In this document: piece after piece, positions 7,841 through 16,695 of the stretch | How positions within the stretch are numbered: the first letter of the stretch is position 1 | Layout of the letters: each line of letters starts with the position of its first letter | Notes under the pieces: model-generated | Told to the model about the DNA's origin: nothing | Database searches by the model: none | The model's input: only the letters and a program-made list of their open reading frames with translations | Translations under genes and position numbers: made by a program | Assembly (NCBI GenBank): GCA_015256455.1 | Contig: JABZMB010000006.1 | Span: 1 to 52,407, forward strand | DNA: 52,407 nt | DNA from: Solobacterium sp. | GTDB lineage: Bacteria > Bacillota_I > Bacilli_A > Erysipelotrichales > Erysipelotrichaceae | Direction of reading: 5' to 3'

Positions 7841-9205
7841 TTATATGATATCTCTTCCATCTTCAGGAAATGTTTTAAATAGGTATAGAATAAATGGTAA
7901 CGAAATAATTGCAGTCATAATCTCACTAACAGATTGTGCAGCTTCAATCCCTGTTATCCCAAAACATGCATGCAAGATAATAACTGCAGGGATTAGAACA
8001 AGTCCACTACGTAACATCGCTAGAAATGTCGCAACAGCACTACGTGAGATTGACTGAAATAACATATTCCCATACATCGTCATCGGCATTAATACCAACG
8101 ATACACATTGGAAACGTAAAGCCGTAGTACCAACTGCAATAACATCAGGATCATCTCTAAATAGTGCAACAAATCTCCCTGAGAATGTAAATGCGATTAT
8201 CGCAAGAATCGCCATCAATGCAGTACCACTCTTAAGTGTAAAGTAGAATCCCTTCTTTACACGACTGTAGATTTTTGCACCATAGTTAAATGCACTAACC
8301 GGTTGGAAACCTTGACCAATGCCAAGCGCAACACAGAATAAGAACGATACAATACGTGTTGCGATAGAGATACCTGCAACAGCCGCATCACCATACATCG
8401 CAGATGTAGTATTTAATACCATTGTAGATAGTGAATTTAAACCTTGTCGACTCAAAGATGGTAATCCTGTCGTAAAGATACGATTTAAAATTTCAGGCTT
8501 GCATGTTACATATTTTGGTTGTAAACGACTTTGAGTTTTTCCTTGCAAGTAAGGTAATACTAGCACAAACATACTGATGTATTGTGAGATTGTCGTACTT
8601 AAACCTGCCCCTGCAATACCCATATGGAACACACGCACTAGAATGTAATCACCAAAGATATTTAATACACCACCTAGTGTTAAACCAATCATTGCATAGA
8701 AGGCTTTTCCTTCATAACGCAAAATATTGTTTAGTACACAACTCGATGTCATGGCCATGCCTGCAAGTAAGATATAGAAGGCATATATTCTTGCGTAAGG
8801 AAGGATGGTATCTGTGCTTCCCATCATACGCATCATTGGATCCATAAAGATAAGTCCAATGACCATTACAACTGCACCAACAAAAATCGAAAGAAAGAAA
8901 CTTGTTGAGGCATAAATTCTAGCTTTTTCTACATTCTTCGAACCTAGTTGCTGTGAAATATTCGCCCCAGCACCATGCCCGAACATAAAACCAAAGGCCT
9001 GTAGAATGGACATCAAACTAAACACAATACCAGTCGCACCACTTGCAGAAGTACTAATTGTACCTACAAAGTAAGTATCTGCCATATTATAGATACTCGT
9101 TACGAGCATCGATATAATCGTCGGGACTGCTAATTGCGTAATTAAATGTGGAATTGAATCCTGTGTCATACGACGATAATGTGCCTCTTGATTCATTGTA
9201 GACAT
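7841..9205 (-). CDS. MATE family multidrug efflux transporter
   Basis: This 454-residue protein has twelve predicted membrane helices in two related halves. It is of the MATE/NorM-MepA type, with N-terminal region SIYNMADTYFVGTIS and the second-half match GIGQGFQPVSAFNYGAK, both typical of the family. It would export cationic drugs or metabolites using a Na+ or H+ gradient. The start ATG is preceded by AGAAAGGA at 8 nt. It lies downstream of pgi but behind a terminator, so it is probably transcribed on its own. The substrate cannot be told from sequence. Confidence 0.9.
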   Translation of the reverse strand: MSTMNQEAHYRRMTQDSIPHLITQLAVPTIISMLVTSIYNMADTYFVGTISTSASGATGIVFSLMSILQAFGFMFGHGAGANISQQLGSKNVEKARIYASTSFFLSIFVGAVVMVIGLIFMDPMMRMMGSTDTILPYARIYAFYILLAGMAMTSSCVLNNILRYEGKAFYAMIGLTLGGVLNIFGDYILVRVFHMGIAGAGLSTTISQYISMFVLVLPYLQGKTQSRLQPKYVTCKPEILNRIFTTGLPSLSRQGLNSLSTMVLNTTSAMYGDAAVAGISIATRIVSFLFCVALGIGQGFQPVSAFNYGAKIYSRVKKGFYFTLKSGTALMAILAIIAFTFSGRFVALFRDDPDVIAVGTTALRFQCVSLVLMPMTMYGNMLFQSISRSAVATFLAMLRSGLVLIPAVIILHACFGITGIEAAQSVSEIMTAIISLPFILYLFKTFPEDGRDII

Positions 9206-9235
9206 ATATACTATCCTTTCTATCTATAAAAGCAA

Positions 9236-9255
9236 AAGAGGAATTTCTTCCTCTT
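9236..9255 (-). terminator. Terminator after pgi
   Basis: AAGAGGAA (9236-9243), loop TTTC, TTCCTCTT (9248-9255). On the minus strand this is followed by TTTGCTTTT. Confidence 0.75.
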
Positions 9256-9261
9256 AAAGAC

Positions 9262-10542
9262 TTACTTAGTAGGCTTACCTAATAAGCGGAACATATTCTT
9301 CTTGTAGATTTCTACACCTGGCTGATTGAATGGGTTGATATCAATCATATAGCAAGTCATCGCTGTAGCGATGAAGAAGAAATAGCAGAGATATCCAAAT
9401 GAGTATTCCTTCATATCTGGAATAGAAATAATTAAGTTAGGAACTCCACCAGTTACTTCGTGAGCTTCAATTGTACCAAGACAAGCCATCTTATTGACCC
9501 AGTCATATGACTTACCAGCAAGGTAGTTCATCTGGTCGCTATCTTCTGCATCATTTGGAATGAGTAAATCTTCTGTAGGATTCTCTACTTCTAAGATTGT
9601 CTCAAATAGAACTTTCTTACCTTCTTGAATAAACTGTCCCAAGCTATGTAAATCTGTTGAGAAGTTTGCACTATCTGGCAAGATACCTTTACCATCCTTA
9701 CCTTCAGATTCACCTAATAACTGTTTCCACCATTCAGCAAGCATTGCAAGCTGTGGTTCATAGGCAACAAACATTTCTACATCATAACCCTGGTTCTGTA
9801 AAATACGTCTGCATACAGCATATTGATAAGCAGGATTCTTAGAAAGATCTGCAGTATTTAATTCCTTATATGCATCGTAAAGACCAGCCATGATCTTCTT
9901 GATATCTACACCCATAATAGCAAGTGGTACTAGACCTACTGGTGTAATAACAGAATATCTACCGCCGATATCATCAGGAATAACAAATGTTTCATAGCCT
10001 TCCTTATCAGCTAATGCCTTTAATGTACCACGTGCTTTATCAGTTGTCGCAATGATACGTTCCTTGCATTCTTCCTTGCCATATTTCTTTTCCATGAATT
10101 CGCGGAATACACGGAATGCAAGTGCTGTTTCAGTTGTTGTACCAGACTTAGAGATAACGTTCATTACAACACTCTTGTCTTCGATGTGCTTTAATACCTG
10201 TGCAATATATGTAGATGAGAATGTATTACCTACGAAAATAACTTCTGTCTTATTACCTGAATAAAGACCTTGAATCATTTCGATTGCGGCACGTGCACCT
10301 AAGTAAGATCCACCGATACCACATACAAGTAATACTTCAGCCTTATCTTTAACCTTTTCAGCAACTTCTAAGATGCGTTCAAATTCAGCCTTATCATATG
10401 TTTCAGCCCAATTAACCCATCCCATGTAGTCGTTACCGGCACCAGTTCTTTCAAAAATTACTTTGTGTAGTTCATTTACTTTTTCTTGATAACTTTCAAT
10501 ACTTTCTTTGAGTAAAGCATGTGATGTATTTAACTTCATCAT
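9262..10542 (-). CDS. pgi: Glucose-6-phosphate isomerase
   Basis: Interconverts glucose 6-phosphate and fructose 6-phosphate in glycolysis. At 426 residues it is close to the Bacillota form of the enzyme (about 450). Motifs visible are VCGIGGSYLGARAAIEMIQG, the sugar-phosphate signature SKSGTTTETALAFR, and the C-terminal region FNQPGVEIYKKNMF. The gene begins ATGATG, and the upstream S1-domain gene stops at the TGA inside it, so the two are translationally coupled. Start may be 10542 or 10539. Confidence 0.97.
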   Translation of the reverse strand: MMKLNTSHALLKESIESYQEKVNELHKVIFERTGAGNDYMGWVNWAETYDKAEFERILEVAEKVKDKAEVLLVCGIGGSYLGARAAIEMIQGLYSGNKTEVIFVGNTFSSTYIAQVLKHIEDKSVVMNVISKSGTTTETALAFRVFREFMEKKYGKEECKERIIATTDKARGTLKALADKEGYETFVIPDDIGGRYSVITPVGLVPLAIMGVDIKKIMAGLYDAYKELNTADLSKNPAYQYAVCRRILQNQGYDVEMFVAYEPQLAMLAEWWKQLLGESEGKDGKGILPDSANFSTDLHSLGQFIQEGKKVLFETILEVENPTEDLLIPNDAEDSDQMNYLAGKSYDWVNKMACLGTIEAHEVTGGVPNLIISIPDMKEYSFGYLCYFFFIATAMTCYMIDINPFNQPGVEIYKKNMFRLLGKPTK

Positions 10543-10907
10543 TTTAAAATATTCTCCTTCGCCTCTTTAATCCATTCACTCATAGCATTTGCGATTGTAT
10601 GAAAACCCATTTTCATATTTGGTAAACTTGGTTTATGACCCATCGGTTTACGTCTATTTCTTGAGTGTGCTTTCTGAAGTGCTTTTAATGACAACTTAAC
10701 ATGACTGCTCTTGTCATCACATTCCAGGACTTTTAACTTCACAACATCCCCTACACTAACGAACTTTGAAATATCTTTAACATATCCATCGCTAATTTCT
10801 GAGATGTGAATTAGTCCACTCACATGATGTTCCAGTGCCACAAATGCACCGTAGGGTTGAATCCCTGTTATTTTTCCTTCTACAATCTGTCCTGGTTTAT
10901 ATATCAT
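10539..10907 (-). CDS. S1 RNA-binding domain protein (YugI/GSP13-like)
   Basis: This 122-residue protein has an S1 domain over residues 4-72 (PGQIVEGKITGIQPYGAFVAL, HVSGLIHISEIS, VKLKVLECD) and a basic tail (HSRNRRKPMGHKPS). Such small S1 proteins associate with ribosomes or RNA in Bacillota. I use the ATG at 10907: an upstream TTG in the same frame would lie across the promoter, whose -10 TATACT is at 10931-10936. It overlaps pgi at ATGATG; a yugI-like gene near pgi is also seen in Bacillus subtilis. Confidence 0.85.
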   Translation of the reverse strand: MIYKPGQIVEGKITGIQPYGAFVALEHHVSGLIHISEISDGYVKDISKFVSVGDVVKLKVLECDDKSSHVKLSLKALQKAHSRNRRKPMGHKPSLPNMKMGFHTIANAMSEWIKEAKENILK

Positions 10908-10982
10908 TTTAGCATTTCCAATCGTTTTTAAGTATAGCACACTCAAGAAAAGATGTGTGGTATACTTTACTAGAGGCTTATT

Positions 10983-11453
10983 ATGTTAATTTCATTAAAT
11001 ACGATACATATTATATTTTGTGCTATATTTGCGGCTGTTAGTGCGCAGTTATTAAAACCAATTTGTGCATTCGTTGTAGAACCTGAACATGATTGGGAGT
11101 GGAGTTTAACTGTTGCCTCCGGTGGCTTTCCAAGTTCACATAGCGCGATGGTTTCTGCCCTAGCCCTATCGGTTGGTTTCCGTGAGCGTTTCAGTTCAAC
11201 ACTATTTGCGATTACCATTGTTTTAGCAATCATTGTTATCTATGATGCCGCAAATGTGAGGTATTATAGTGGACAAAATATTAAAGTTACGCAACAATTA
11301 GTCAAGGATTTACAAGAGAAATATCCTCACGTATTCGAAAACTCCATCTATAAAACAAAGCTAAAACCTGTACTTGGTCATCGTTGGGTTGAAGTTGTTG
11401 GTGGTATTATTTGGGGGTTAATCGTTGCGTATATTTTCTATCTTGTAAAGTAA
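10983..11453 (+). CDS. Divergent PAP2 family membrane protein (DUF212/YuiD)
   Basis: The 156 residues carry about four membrane helices and the hallmark SGGFPSSHSAMVSALALSVG, followed by DAANVRYYSGQ, the signature of the divergent PAP2 (DUF212) family. It is related to acid phosphatase/VanZ-like membrane proteins; the substrate is unknown. An extended -10, TGGTATACT (hexamer 10961-10966), gives a leader of about 10 nt containing AGAGG. It is divergent from the S1 gene and followed by the NifU-like gene 17 nt downstream, probably co-transcribed. Confidence 0.88.
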   Translation: MLISLNTIHIIFCAIFAAVSAQLLKPICAFVVEPEHDWEWSLTVASGGFPSSHSAMVSALALSVGFRERFSSTLFAITIVLAIIVIYDAANVRYYSGQNIKVTQQLVKDLQEKYPHVFENSIYKTKLKPVLGHRWVEVVGGIIWGLIVAYIFYLVK

Positions 11454-11470
11454 GGAAAGAGGCTAAAGTA

Positions 11471-11800
11471 ATGAGTGAGACAGATTTCTATGCTGAAAGC
11501 AGTGCGGATTTAATTGCCCTAGAAACAGATCCAGTTCGCAAAGACATTCTACAGCGAATTCAGCACACATTGGACAAGATTCGTCCATATATTCAAGCAG
11601 ATGGCGGTGACGTCTTCTTAGTAGGATATGCTGATGGTATTGTTACAGTAACAATGACAGGTGCATGTAATGGATGTATGGTAATGGATTCCACATTAAA
11701 TGATGGTATTAAAGCTATTTTATTAGATGAAGTACCAGAAGTACATGATGTTCGTTTATTAGAAACAAACAACTACGATGAATTTAATCCATATTACTAA
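11471..11800 (+). CDS. NifU C-terminal-domain iron-sulfur scaffold protein
   Basis: This 109-residue protein has the NifU C-terminal fold: IRPYIQADGGDVFLVGY, then GACNGCMVMDSTLNDGI, whose C-x-x-C pair binds a transferable Fe-S cluster. It would help mature Fe-S proteins such as the Rnf subunits. The start at 11471 has GGAAAGAGG overlapping the stop of the upstream gene. A longer in-frame extension to 11411 would overlap that gene extensively and is rejected. A terminator follows directly. Confidence 0.92.
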   Translation: MSETDFYAESSADLIALETDPVRKDILQRIQHTLDKIRPYIQADGGDVFLVGYADGIVTVTMTGACNGCMVMDSTLNDGIKAILLDEVPEVHDVRLLETNNYDEFNPYY

Positions 11801-11826
11801 AATGTAGAAATATTTCTACATTTTTT
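11801..11826 (+). terminator. Terminator after NifU-like gene
   Basis: AATGTAGAAA (11801-11810), TA, TTTCTACATT (11813-11822), then a T run. It lies immediately after the stop codon. Confidence 0.88.
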
Positions 11827-11847
11827 ATTTTATTTTCATGTTTTCTG

Positions 11848-11897
11848 TCATTTCTATAAAAATTTCAGAGAAATCTTTAAAAAATTTATAGAAATGA
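11848..11897 (+). promoter_or_regulatory. Inverted repeat upstream of glnN promoter
   Basis: TCATTTCTATAAA (from 11848) is repeated in inverted form ending at 11897, with one extra base in one arm. It lies about 20 bp upstream of the putative glnN -35 box. It does not match the GlnR consensus. It may be an operator or an AT-rich upstream element. Confidence 0.45.
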
Positions 11898-11918
11898 TAA
11901 AAAAGCCTGAATTTCATA

Positions 11919-11945
11919 TTGAAACATCCTTTAAAACGTTATAAA
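11919..11945 (+). promoter_or_regulatory. Putative glnN promoter
   Basis: -35 TTGAAA (11919-11924) and -10 TATAAA (11940-11945) are separated by a 15-nt spacer, which is short. The ATG at 11971 follows AAGGAG. Confidence 0.45.
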
Positions 11946-11970
11946 TTTTTCATAACAAAAAGGAGATTCT

Positions 11971-14064
11971 ATGGAAGACCTATTCAAAGATTTTGGCTCT
12001 AAAGTATTTGGCGAAAAAGAGATGAAGAGTCGCCTACCTCGTCCTGTCTATCTTTCTTGGAAAAAGACAGTTGCAAATGAAGGAATGCTCGACCGCACTA
12101 CTGCAGATGCTATTGCCCATGCGATGAAACTTTGGGCACTCGATAATGGTGCGACTCACTTTACACACTGGTTCCAGCCTATGACAGGTGGAACAGCTGA
12201 AAAGCACGATAGTTTCTTAGAACCAGACATGAATGGAGAGCCATTTGCCCGCTTCTCTGGTAAGATGCTCATCAAAGGTGAACCAGATGCCTCAAGTTTT
12301 CCTAACGGTGGATTACGTACAACATTTGAAGCCCGCGGATATACTTATTGGGATGTAAAGAGTCCAGTATTTATCCGTGATAATATCTTGTGTATCCCTA
12401 CTGTCTTTGTGTCCTATAGTGGTGAAGCCCTAGATAAAAAAGATCCTCTACTCAAATCATTAGAGGCACTGAGCAAAGCCGCAACACGTGTTGTAAACAT
12501 CCTTGGTGATAAAGATGTAAAGAGTTGTGATATTTCCGTAGGTCTTGAACAGGAATACTTCCTCATCGACCGTAAATACTTTGATCGTCGATTGGACTTA
12601 CGTTTTACAGGTCGTACACTATTTGGTGCACCTTCCCCTAAGACACAGGAATTAGATGACCATTACTTTGGCGCAATTCCTCCACGTGTGGCAGCCTTCA
12701 TGAAGGAAGCCAACCAAGAACTTTGGAAGCTAGGTATCTACGCAAAAACAGAACACAATGAAGTTGCGCCAGGACAGTTTGAATTAGCTCCTATCTTTAC
12801 CAATGGTAATGTAGCGGTTGATCAAAACCATCTCATCATGGATATTCTTCGTGAAACAGCTAAGAAACATGGATTAGCATGCATACTCCACGAGAAGCCA
12901 TTCCAAGGTATCAACGGTTCTGGTAAGCATGATAACTATTCCATCATCACAGATGATGGACAAAACCTATTCTCCCCAGGTGATAAACCAGCCGAGAATA
13001 TTCGTTTCTTATTATTCATCTGTGCATTTATCCGTGCAGTTGACACTTACCCTCTTCTACTTAGAATGAGTGCTTCGTGTACAGGTAATGATCATCGCTT
13101 GGGTGCTAATGAAGCTCCTCCAGCAATCATTTCCATCTATTTAGGAAGTTATATCGAAAATATCCTCTATGATATCTATACAAAAAATCGTAAGAAACCA
13201 ATCACACAAGAAGAGAAGACAGCCTTTAACCCTGTGACAGGTTTATCTTATATTCCTCACGATAACACAGACCGCAATCGTACATCTCCTCTCGCCTTTA
13301 CAGGTAATAAGTTTGAGTTTAGAATGCTTGGCTCTTCAATGAGTGCATCCTTCTCCAACACAGTGCTTAACGCCATCATGGCAGAGTCACTCAATCAGAT
13401 TGCGGACGAACTGGAAGGTATCAAGTATATTCAAGACATCCGTGAAAAAGCATTAACGATCTGTCGTAATTTGATAGAGAAACATAAGAGAATTCTATTC
13501 TCCGGTGATGGATATAGTGATGAATGGGCAAAGGAAGCAAAGCGTAGAGGCTTACCAAATGTGAAGAGTTTTATTGAGTCTACAGAAGTACTCAACGACC
13601 CTTCTGTTATTAACCTTTTTACTTCCTTAAATATCTACTCCGAAAAAGAACTCGCTGCTAATCGTATCATTCTACAAGAACAATATGAGAAAATCATGGG
13701 TATTGAAGTTCGTACAATGATCGAGATGGCCCGCAAGGATATCTTACCTGCACAAACAGCAGAGTTGAAGTTCTATAGCGATGCCGTAAACGCAAGTGGT
13801 AAGAGTGCTCCAAAGTTTATTCATGATCATGCTAGTAAAGTTTCTACGTTGATAGATCAAACCTACCAAGCGATTCAAGAATTAGAAGAAGCTTGGCAGA
13901 AAGTAACCGCAACTGGCAACACGTATGAGATTGGTCAAAACATCTACTATAAGATTAATCCACTGATGGATCAGTTAAGAGATGCAGTAGATCACTACGA
14001 ACAAATCTCATCAAGAGAATTCTACAAGTTACCTTCTTACGAAGATATTCTATTTAATATATAA
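11971..14064 (+). CDS. glnN: Type III glutamine synthetase
   Basis: Makes glutamine from glutamate, ammonia and ATP. The 697-residue length is that of the GSIII (GlnN) family, much longer than GSI (about 450). Recognisable segments are THFTHWFQPMTGGTAEKHDS near the N-terminus, GLEQEYFLID, EHNEVAPGQFELAPIF (metal/glutamate site), GINGSGKHDNYSI (ATP site) and RLGANEAPPAIIS. It is a single gene with its own promoter and terminator. Regulation by nitrogen status is likely, but no GlnR box is evident. Confidence 0.97.
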   Translation: MEDLFKDFGSKVFGEKEMKSRLPRPVYLSWKKTVANEGMLDRTTADAIAHAMKLWALDNGATHFTHWFQPMTGGTAEKHDSFLEPDMNGEPFARFSGKMLIKGEPDASSFPNGGLRTTFEARGYTYWDVKSPVFIRDNILCIPTVFVSYSGEALDKKDPLLKSLEALSKAATRVVNILGDKDVKSCDISVGLEQEYFLIDRKYFDRRLDLRFTGRTLFGAPSPKTQELDDHYFGAIPPRVAAFMKEANQELWKLGIYAKTEHNEVAPGQFELAPIFTNGNVAVDQNHLIMDILRETAKKHGLACILHEKPFQGINGSGKHDNYSIITDDGQNLFSPGDKPAENIRFLLFICAFIRAVDTYPLLLRMSASCTGNDHRLGANEAPPAIISIYLGSYIENILYDIYTKNRKKPITQEEKTAFNPVTGLSYIPHDNTDRNRTSPLAFTGNKFEFRMLGSSMSASFSNTVLNAIMAESLNQIADELEGIKYIQDIREKALTICRNLIEKHKRILFSGDGYSDEWAKEAKRRGLPNVKSFIESTEVLNDPSVINLFTSLNIYSEKELAANRIILQEQYEKIMGIEVRTMIEMARKDILPAQTAELKFYSDAVNASGKSAPKFIHDHASKVSTLIDQTYQAIQELEEAWQKVTATGNTYEIGQNIYYKINPLMDQLRDAVDHYEQISSREFYKLPSYEDILFNI

Positions 14065-14067
14065 AAG

Positions 14068-14115
14068 AATGCATGGTCCTCAACTATTCGTTAGATGAGA
14101 CACCATGCATTTTTT
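14068..14115. terminator. Bidirectional terminator, glnN / AI-2E transporter
   Basis: AATGCATGGT (14068-14077) pairs with ACCATGCATT (14102-14111), extended by CTCA/TGAG, with T runs on both sides between convergent genes. Confidence 0.85.
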
Positions 14116-15262
14116 ATACTACTGTTATTTTTTTCTTCTCTAATTGTTGGTGGATGAAATCTCGAACCAACACAAAGATCACTGAGAATACTGGTACACC
14201 GATAAACATACCGAAGATACCAAATAATGCACCACCAATAATAATCGCAAACATGACATAGAGAGTTGGTAAACCAACTGCACCACCAAGAATACGTGGT
14301 CCAATGATATTTCCATCTACCTGCTGTAAAATCAAAATGAAGATTGCAAATTCGAGTGCCCTAAATGGATCAACCAACAGTAAGATTAAGATACTTGGAA
14401 CAGCTCCTAAGAACGGACCAAATACCGGAATCATATTTGTTACACCAACCAGTACACTAATTAAAGGTGTATAAGGCATATTCATAAACGATAGAATAAT
14501 GTAGCAAAGAATACCAATAATCAACGAGTCTACTGCTTTACCTGCAACAAAGCTATTAAATGTAATAATTGTTAAACGAGAAATTTTGATAATTTTTTCT
14601 GTTGTCTTCTCTGGAAGTAATGCATATAGCACCTTTTTCGTTTGACGCTTTAACTTTGGCTCATCTAAGAGAATATATAATGCGATAATCATTCCAATCA
14701 AAAAGTTCATGACTCCCTTAGCAAATATTACACTGTACATCAAGATGGCATTTAAACTACTTGCTAGGTTGGATACCCAATCGCCTAACATACTAGCTCC
14801 TTTATCGATGACTGGATTCAATGTCTTTAATAAATCTTCGCTCAAGAAGTTATTTGATTCGAAGAAATTACGAACAGTATCTACATATCCTTCAAAGGAT
14901 GAAAGGAAGGTCTGGATAGAAGAAATCATCTGTGGAATTAGAATCGAGAAGAATACAAACAACATGATGATTCCAATAAACAGAGCTCCAAAGGAAGCGA
15001 TAATCTTCTTCGTACGTTGTTTTAGCGATGTCTTTCCCAACCAACTATACTCAATAATCTTACGTAGTGGGTTTAATAGGAATGCAATAGCCAATCCATA
15101 GATAAATGGTGAAAGAGCCACAAAGATTGCGTGAAACACACCATATAAAGGCTCAACATTATTAATCAGCGTGTAAAACGCTACAACAAGGATTCCTGAG
15201 ATTGAAAATGCTTTGATATTTTCAATTGTTTCCTCTTTTAATTTTGACCATTTCATACGCAA
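14114..15262 (-). CDS. AI-2E family transporter (putative permease)
   Basis: This 382-residue membrane protein is of the UPF0118/AI-2E exporter family: about eight helices, GVTNMIPVFGPFLGAVPSIL and the C-terminal signature DGNIIGPRILGGAVGLPTLY. Members export quorum-sensing AI-2 or act as Na+/H+ antiporters, and the substrate cannot be assigned here. The start may be the first (15262) or third codon (15256); both are ATG. AGGT lies upstream. It is divergent from metK. Confidence 0.9.
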   Translation of the reverse strand: MRMKWSKLKEETIENIKAFSISGILVVAFYTLINNVEPLYGVFHAIFVALSPFIYGLAIAFLLNPLRKIIEYSWLGKTSLKQRTKKIIASFGALFIGIIMLFVFFSILIPQMISSIQTFLSSFEGYVDTVRNFFESNNFLSEDLLKTLNPVIDKGASMLGDWVSNLASSLNAILMYSVIFAKGVMNFLIGMIIALYILLDEPKLKRQTKKVLYALLPEKTTEKIIKISRLTIITFNSFVAGKAVDSLIIGILCYIILSFMNMPYTPLISVLVGVTNMIPVFGPFLGAVPSILILLLVDPFRALEFAIFILILQQVDGNIIGPRILGGAVGLPTLYVMFAIIIGGALFGIFGMFIGVPVFSVIFVLVRDFIHQQLEKKKITVV

Positions 15263-15318
15263 AAACCTCCATATTGATTATAGCAGTTTTAGAATATGTT
15301 TGAACACGAACATATCAA

Positions 15319-15347
15319 TTGACAAGCAATCTTTCTAGTGTTTTAAT
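15319..15347 (+). promoter_or_regulatory. metK promoter
   Basis: -35 TTGACA (15319-15324), 17-nt spacer, -10 TTTAAT (15342-15347). Predicted start near 15354 begins the mRNA right at the 5' strand of the leader structure. Confidence 0.7.
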
Positions 15348-15355
15348 AATAACGT

Positions 15356-15446
15356 CTTTTATCAAGAACTGAGGTAGAGAGTCAGCTCAGTAACCTCACA
15401 CCAACCTACTGCTTCCAGCAAGGTGGTACTGCTGACATCGATAAGG
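15356..15446 (+). ncRNA. SAM-clan riboswitch-like leader of metK, no P4
   Basis: A folded leader of about 90 nt precedes metK. P1: TTTATC with GATAAG (15440-15445), followed by the conserved AAGA. P2: TGAGGT (15370-15375) with ACCTCA (15393-15398), capped by GAG/CTC with loop TCAG. The loop region GTCAGC (15381-15386) can form a pseudoknot with GCTGAC (15431-15436). P3: ACCAACCT (15400-15407) with AGGTGGT (15421-15427), containing the CAACC of S-box RNAs. This is the SAM-I topology, but P1 closes right after the pseudoknot strand, leaving no room for P4. Downstream, GAAAGAG/CTCTTTC can form a hairpin without a T run, so control is probably translational. The SAM identity is inferred from topology and position. 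Confidence 0.7.
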
Positions 15447-15518
15447 AAAGAGAAAAATACGTTCAATATCCTCTTTCATCTGTCGTGTAAAAAAGACAAA
15501 ACGAAGGAGGTTTTTATT

Positions 15519-16613
15519 ATGTCAAAGTATTATTTCTCATCCGAATCAGTTACGAGTGGTCACCCAGATAAAATCTGTGATTTGATTGCGGATTCTATCT
15601 TGGATGCGGCACTAGCGCAAGATCCAAAAGCACATATGGCTGTTGAAGCCACAATCAAAGATGATACAATCTTCATCTATGGTGAAGCTGGCACAACTGC
15701 AGTAATCGATTACGCTGCTATCGCAAAGAAAGTTTTAAAAGATATTGGTTACCCTGAAGAATACAATGTCATCCTAAAAGTAAACAAGCAATCTGCAGAA
15801 ATCAACTCTGCTGTTGGACATCAAGAGTACAGTGCTGGTGACCAAGGTATCATGTTCGGTTTTGCAAGCGATGAAACAAAGTCCTATATGCCATTTGCGA
15901 TAGACTGTGCACACATGCTCGCAAAGCGTCTTGAACAGGTACGTCGCGAAAACCCTACTCTTTTAGGTCCTGATGGTAAGACACAGGTTACTGTCGAATA
16001 TGACAATGGTGAACTTAAGAGAATTGAAACAATCGTTGTTTCTACACAACACAGTAAAGATATTACGCAAGAAGAATTAAAGAAATTGATTCACGAAGAA
16101 GTGATTAACAAGGTTGTGAAACCTGAACTCATTGATGAAAATACAAAGTTCTTCATCAACCCATCTGGTTCCTTCGTTGTTGGTGGTAGTTGGGGTGACT
16201 CTGGTACAACTGGACGTAAGATTGTTGTAGATACATATGGTGGATACGCACCTATCGGTGGTGGATGTTTCTCATCCAAGGACCCTACAAAGGTTGACCG
16301 TTCCGCAGCTTACTATGCTCGTTACGTTTGCCGCAATATCGTAGCTAACGGTCTAGCAAAGAAGTGTCAGATTGAACTTGCATATGCGATTGGCGAACCT
16401 AACCCTATCTCTATTAACGTAAATAGCTTCAATACATCAAAATATAGTGATGAAGAGTTAGAAGAAATTGTTAAGAAGAACTTCAACTTCTCAGTTAAAA
16501 ATATGATCAAGGAATTAGACCTTGAAAGACCAATCTATACACAGACAACAAACTATGGACACTTCGGTAAACCTTACTTACCTTGGGAACAATTTAAGAA
16601 GATTGAACTATAA
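15519..16613 (+). CDS. metK: S-adenosylmethionine synthetase
   Basis: Makes SAM from methionine and ATP. The 364-residue protein has SSESVTSGHPDKICD (ATP/metal site), AGDQGIMFGFASDET, TTGRKIVVDTYGG and SSKDPTKVDRSAAY, so the known catalytic Lys, Arg, His and Asp residues appear retained. It is about 30 residues shorter than the usual 390-400, and the motif around GGSWGDSGTTGRK and GYAPIGGGCFSSKD differs from the common GGPxGDAGLTGRK and ARHGGGAFSGKD. It is therefore a divergent branch. The start at 15519 is set by GGAGG. An upstream in-frame ATG at 15423 lies inside the riboswitch and is rejected. Confidence 0.95.
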   Translation: MSKYYFSSESVTSGHPDKICDLIADSILDAALAQDPKAHMAVEATIKDDTIFIYGEAGTTAVIDYAAIAKKVLKDIGYPEEYNVILKVNKQSAEINSAVGHQEYSAGDQGIMFGFASDETKSYMPFAIDCAHMLAKRLEQVRRENPTLLGPDGKTQVTVEYDNGELKRIETIVVSTQHSKDITQEELKKLIHEEVINKVVKPELIDENTKFFINPSGSFVVGGSWGDSGTTGRKIVVDTYGGYAPIGGGCFSSKDPTKVDRSAAYYARYVCRNIVANGLAKKCQIELAYAIGEPNPISINVNSFNTSKYSDEELEEIVKKNFNFSVKNMIKELDLERPIYTQTTNYGHFGKPYLPWEQFKKIEL

Positions 16614-16618
16614 CATCA

Positions 16619-16645
16619 AGCGACAGGTTACTGTCGCTTTTCTTT
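16619..16645 (+). terminator. Terminator after metK
   Basis: AGCGACAG (16619-16626), loop GTTA, CTGTCGCT (16631-16638), followed by TTTCTTT. Confidence 0.88.
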
Positions 16646-16649
16646 ATCC

Positions 16650-16685
16650 AAAAAAATGCATGTAGAACTTTCATCCTACATGCAT
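16650..16685 (-). terminator. Terminator after ileS
   Basis: ATGCATGTAG (16656-16665) pairs with CTACATGCAT (16676-16685). On the minus strand it is followed by a run of T. Confidence 0.88.
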
Positions 16686-16695
16686 GTATATGTAT

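Noticed and set aside
15400..15440. AAGGTGGTACTGC in the metK leader as a T-box
   Set aside because: It resembles the T-box sequence by one mismatch, but there is no Stem I or terminator, and the 3' part pairs into a SAM-type fold instead.
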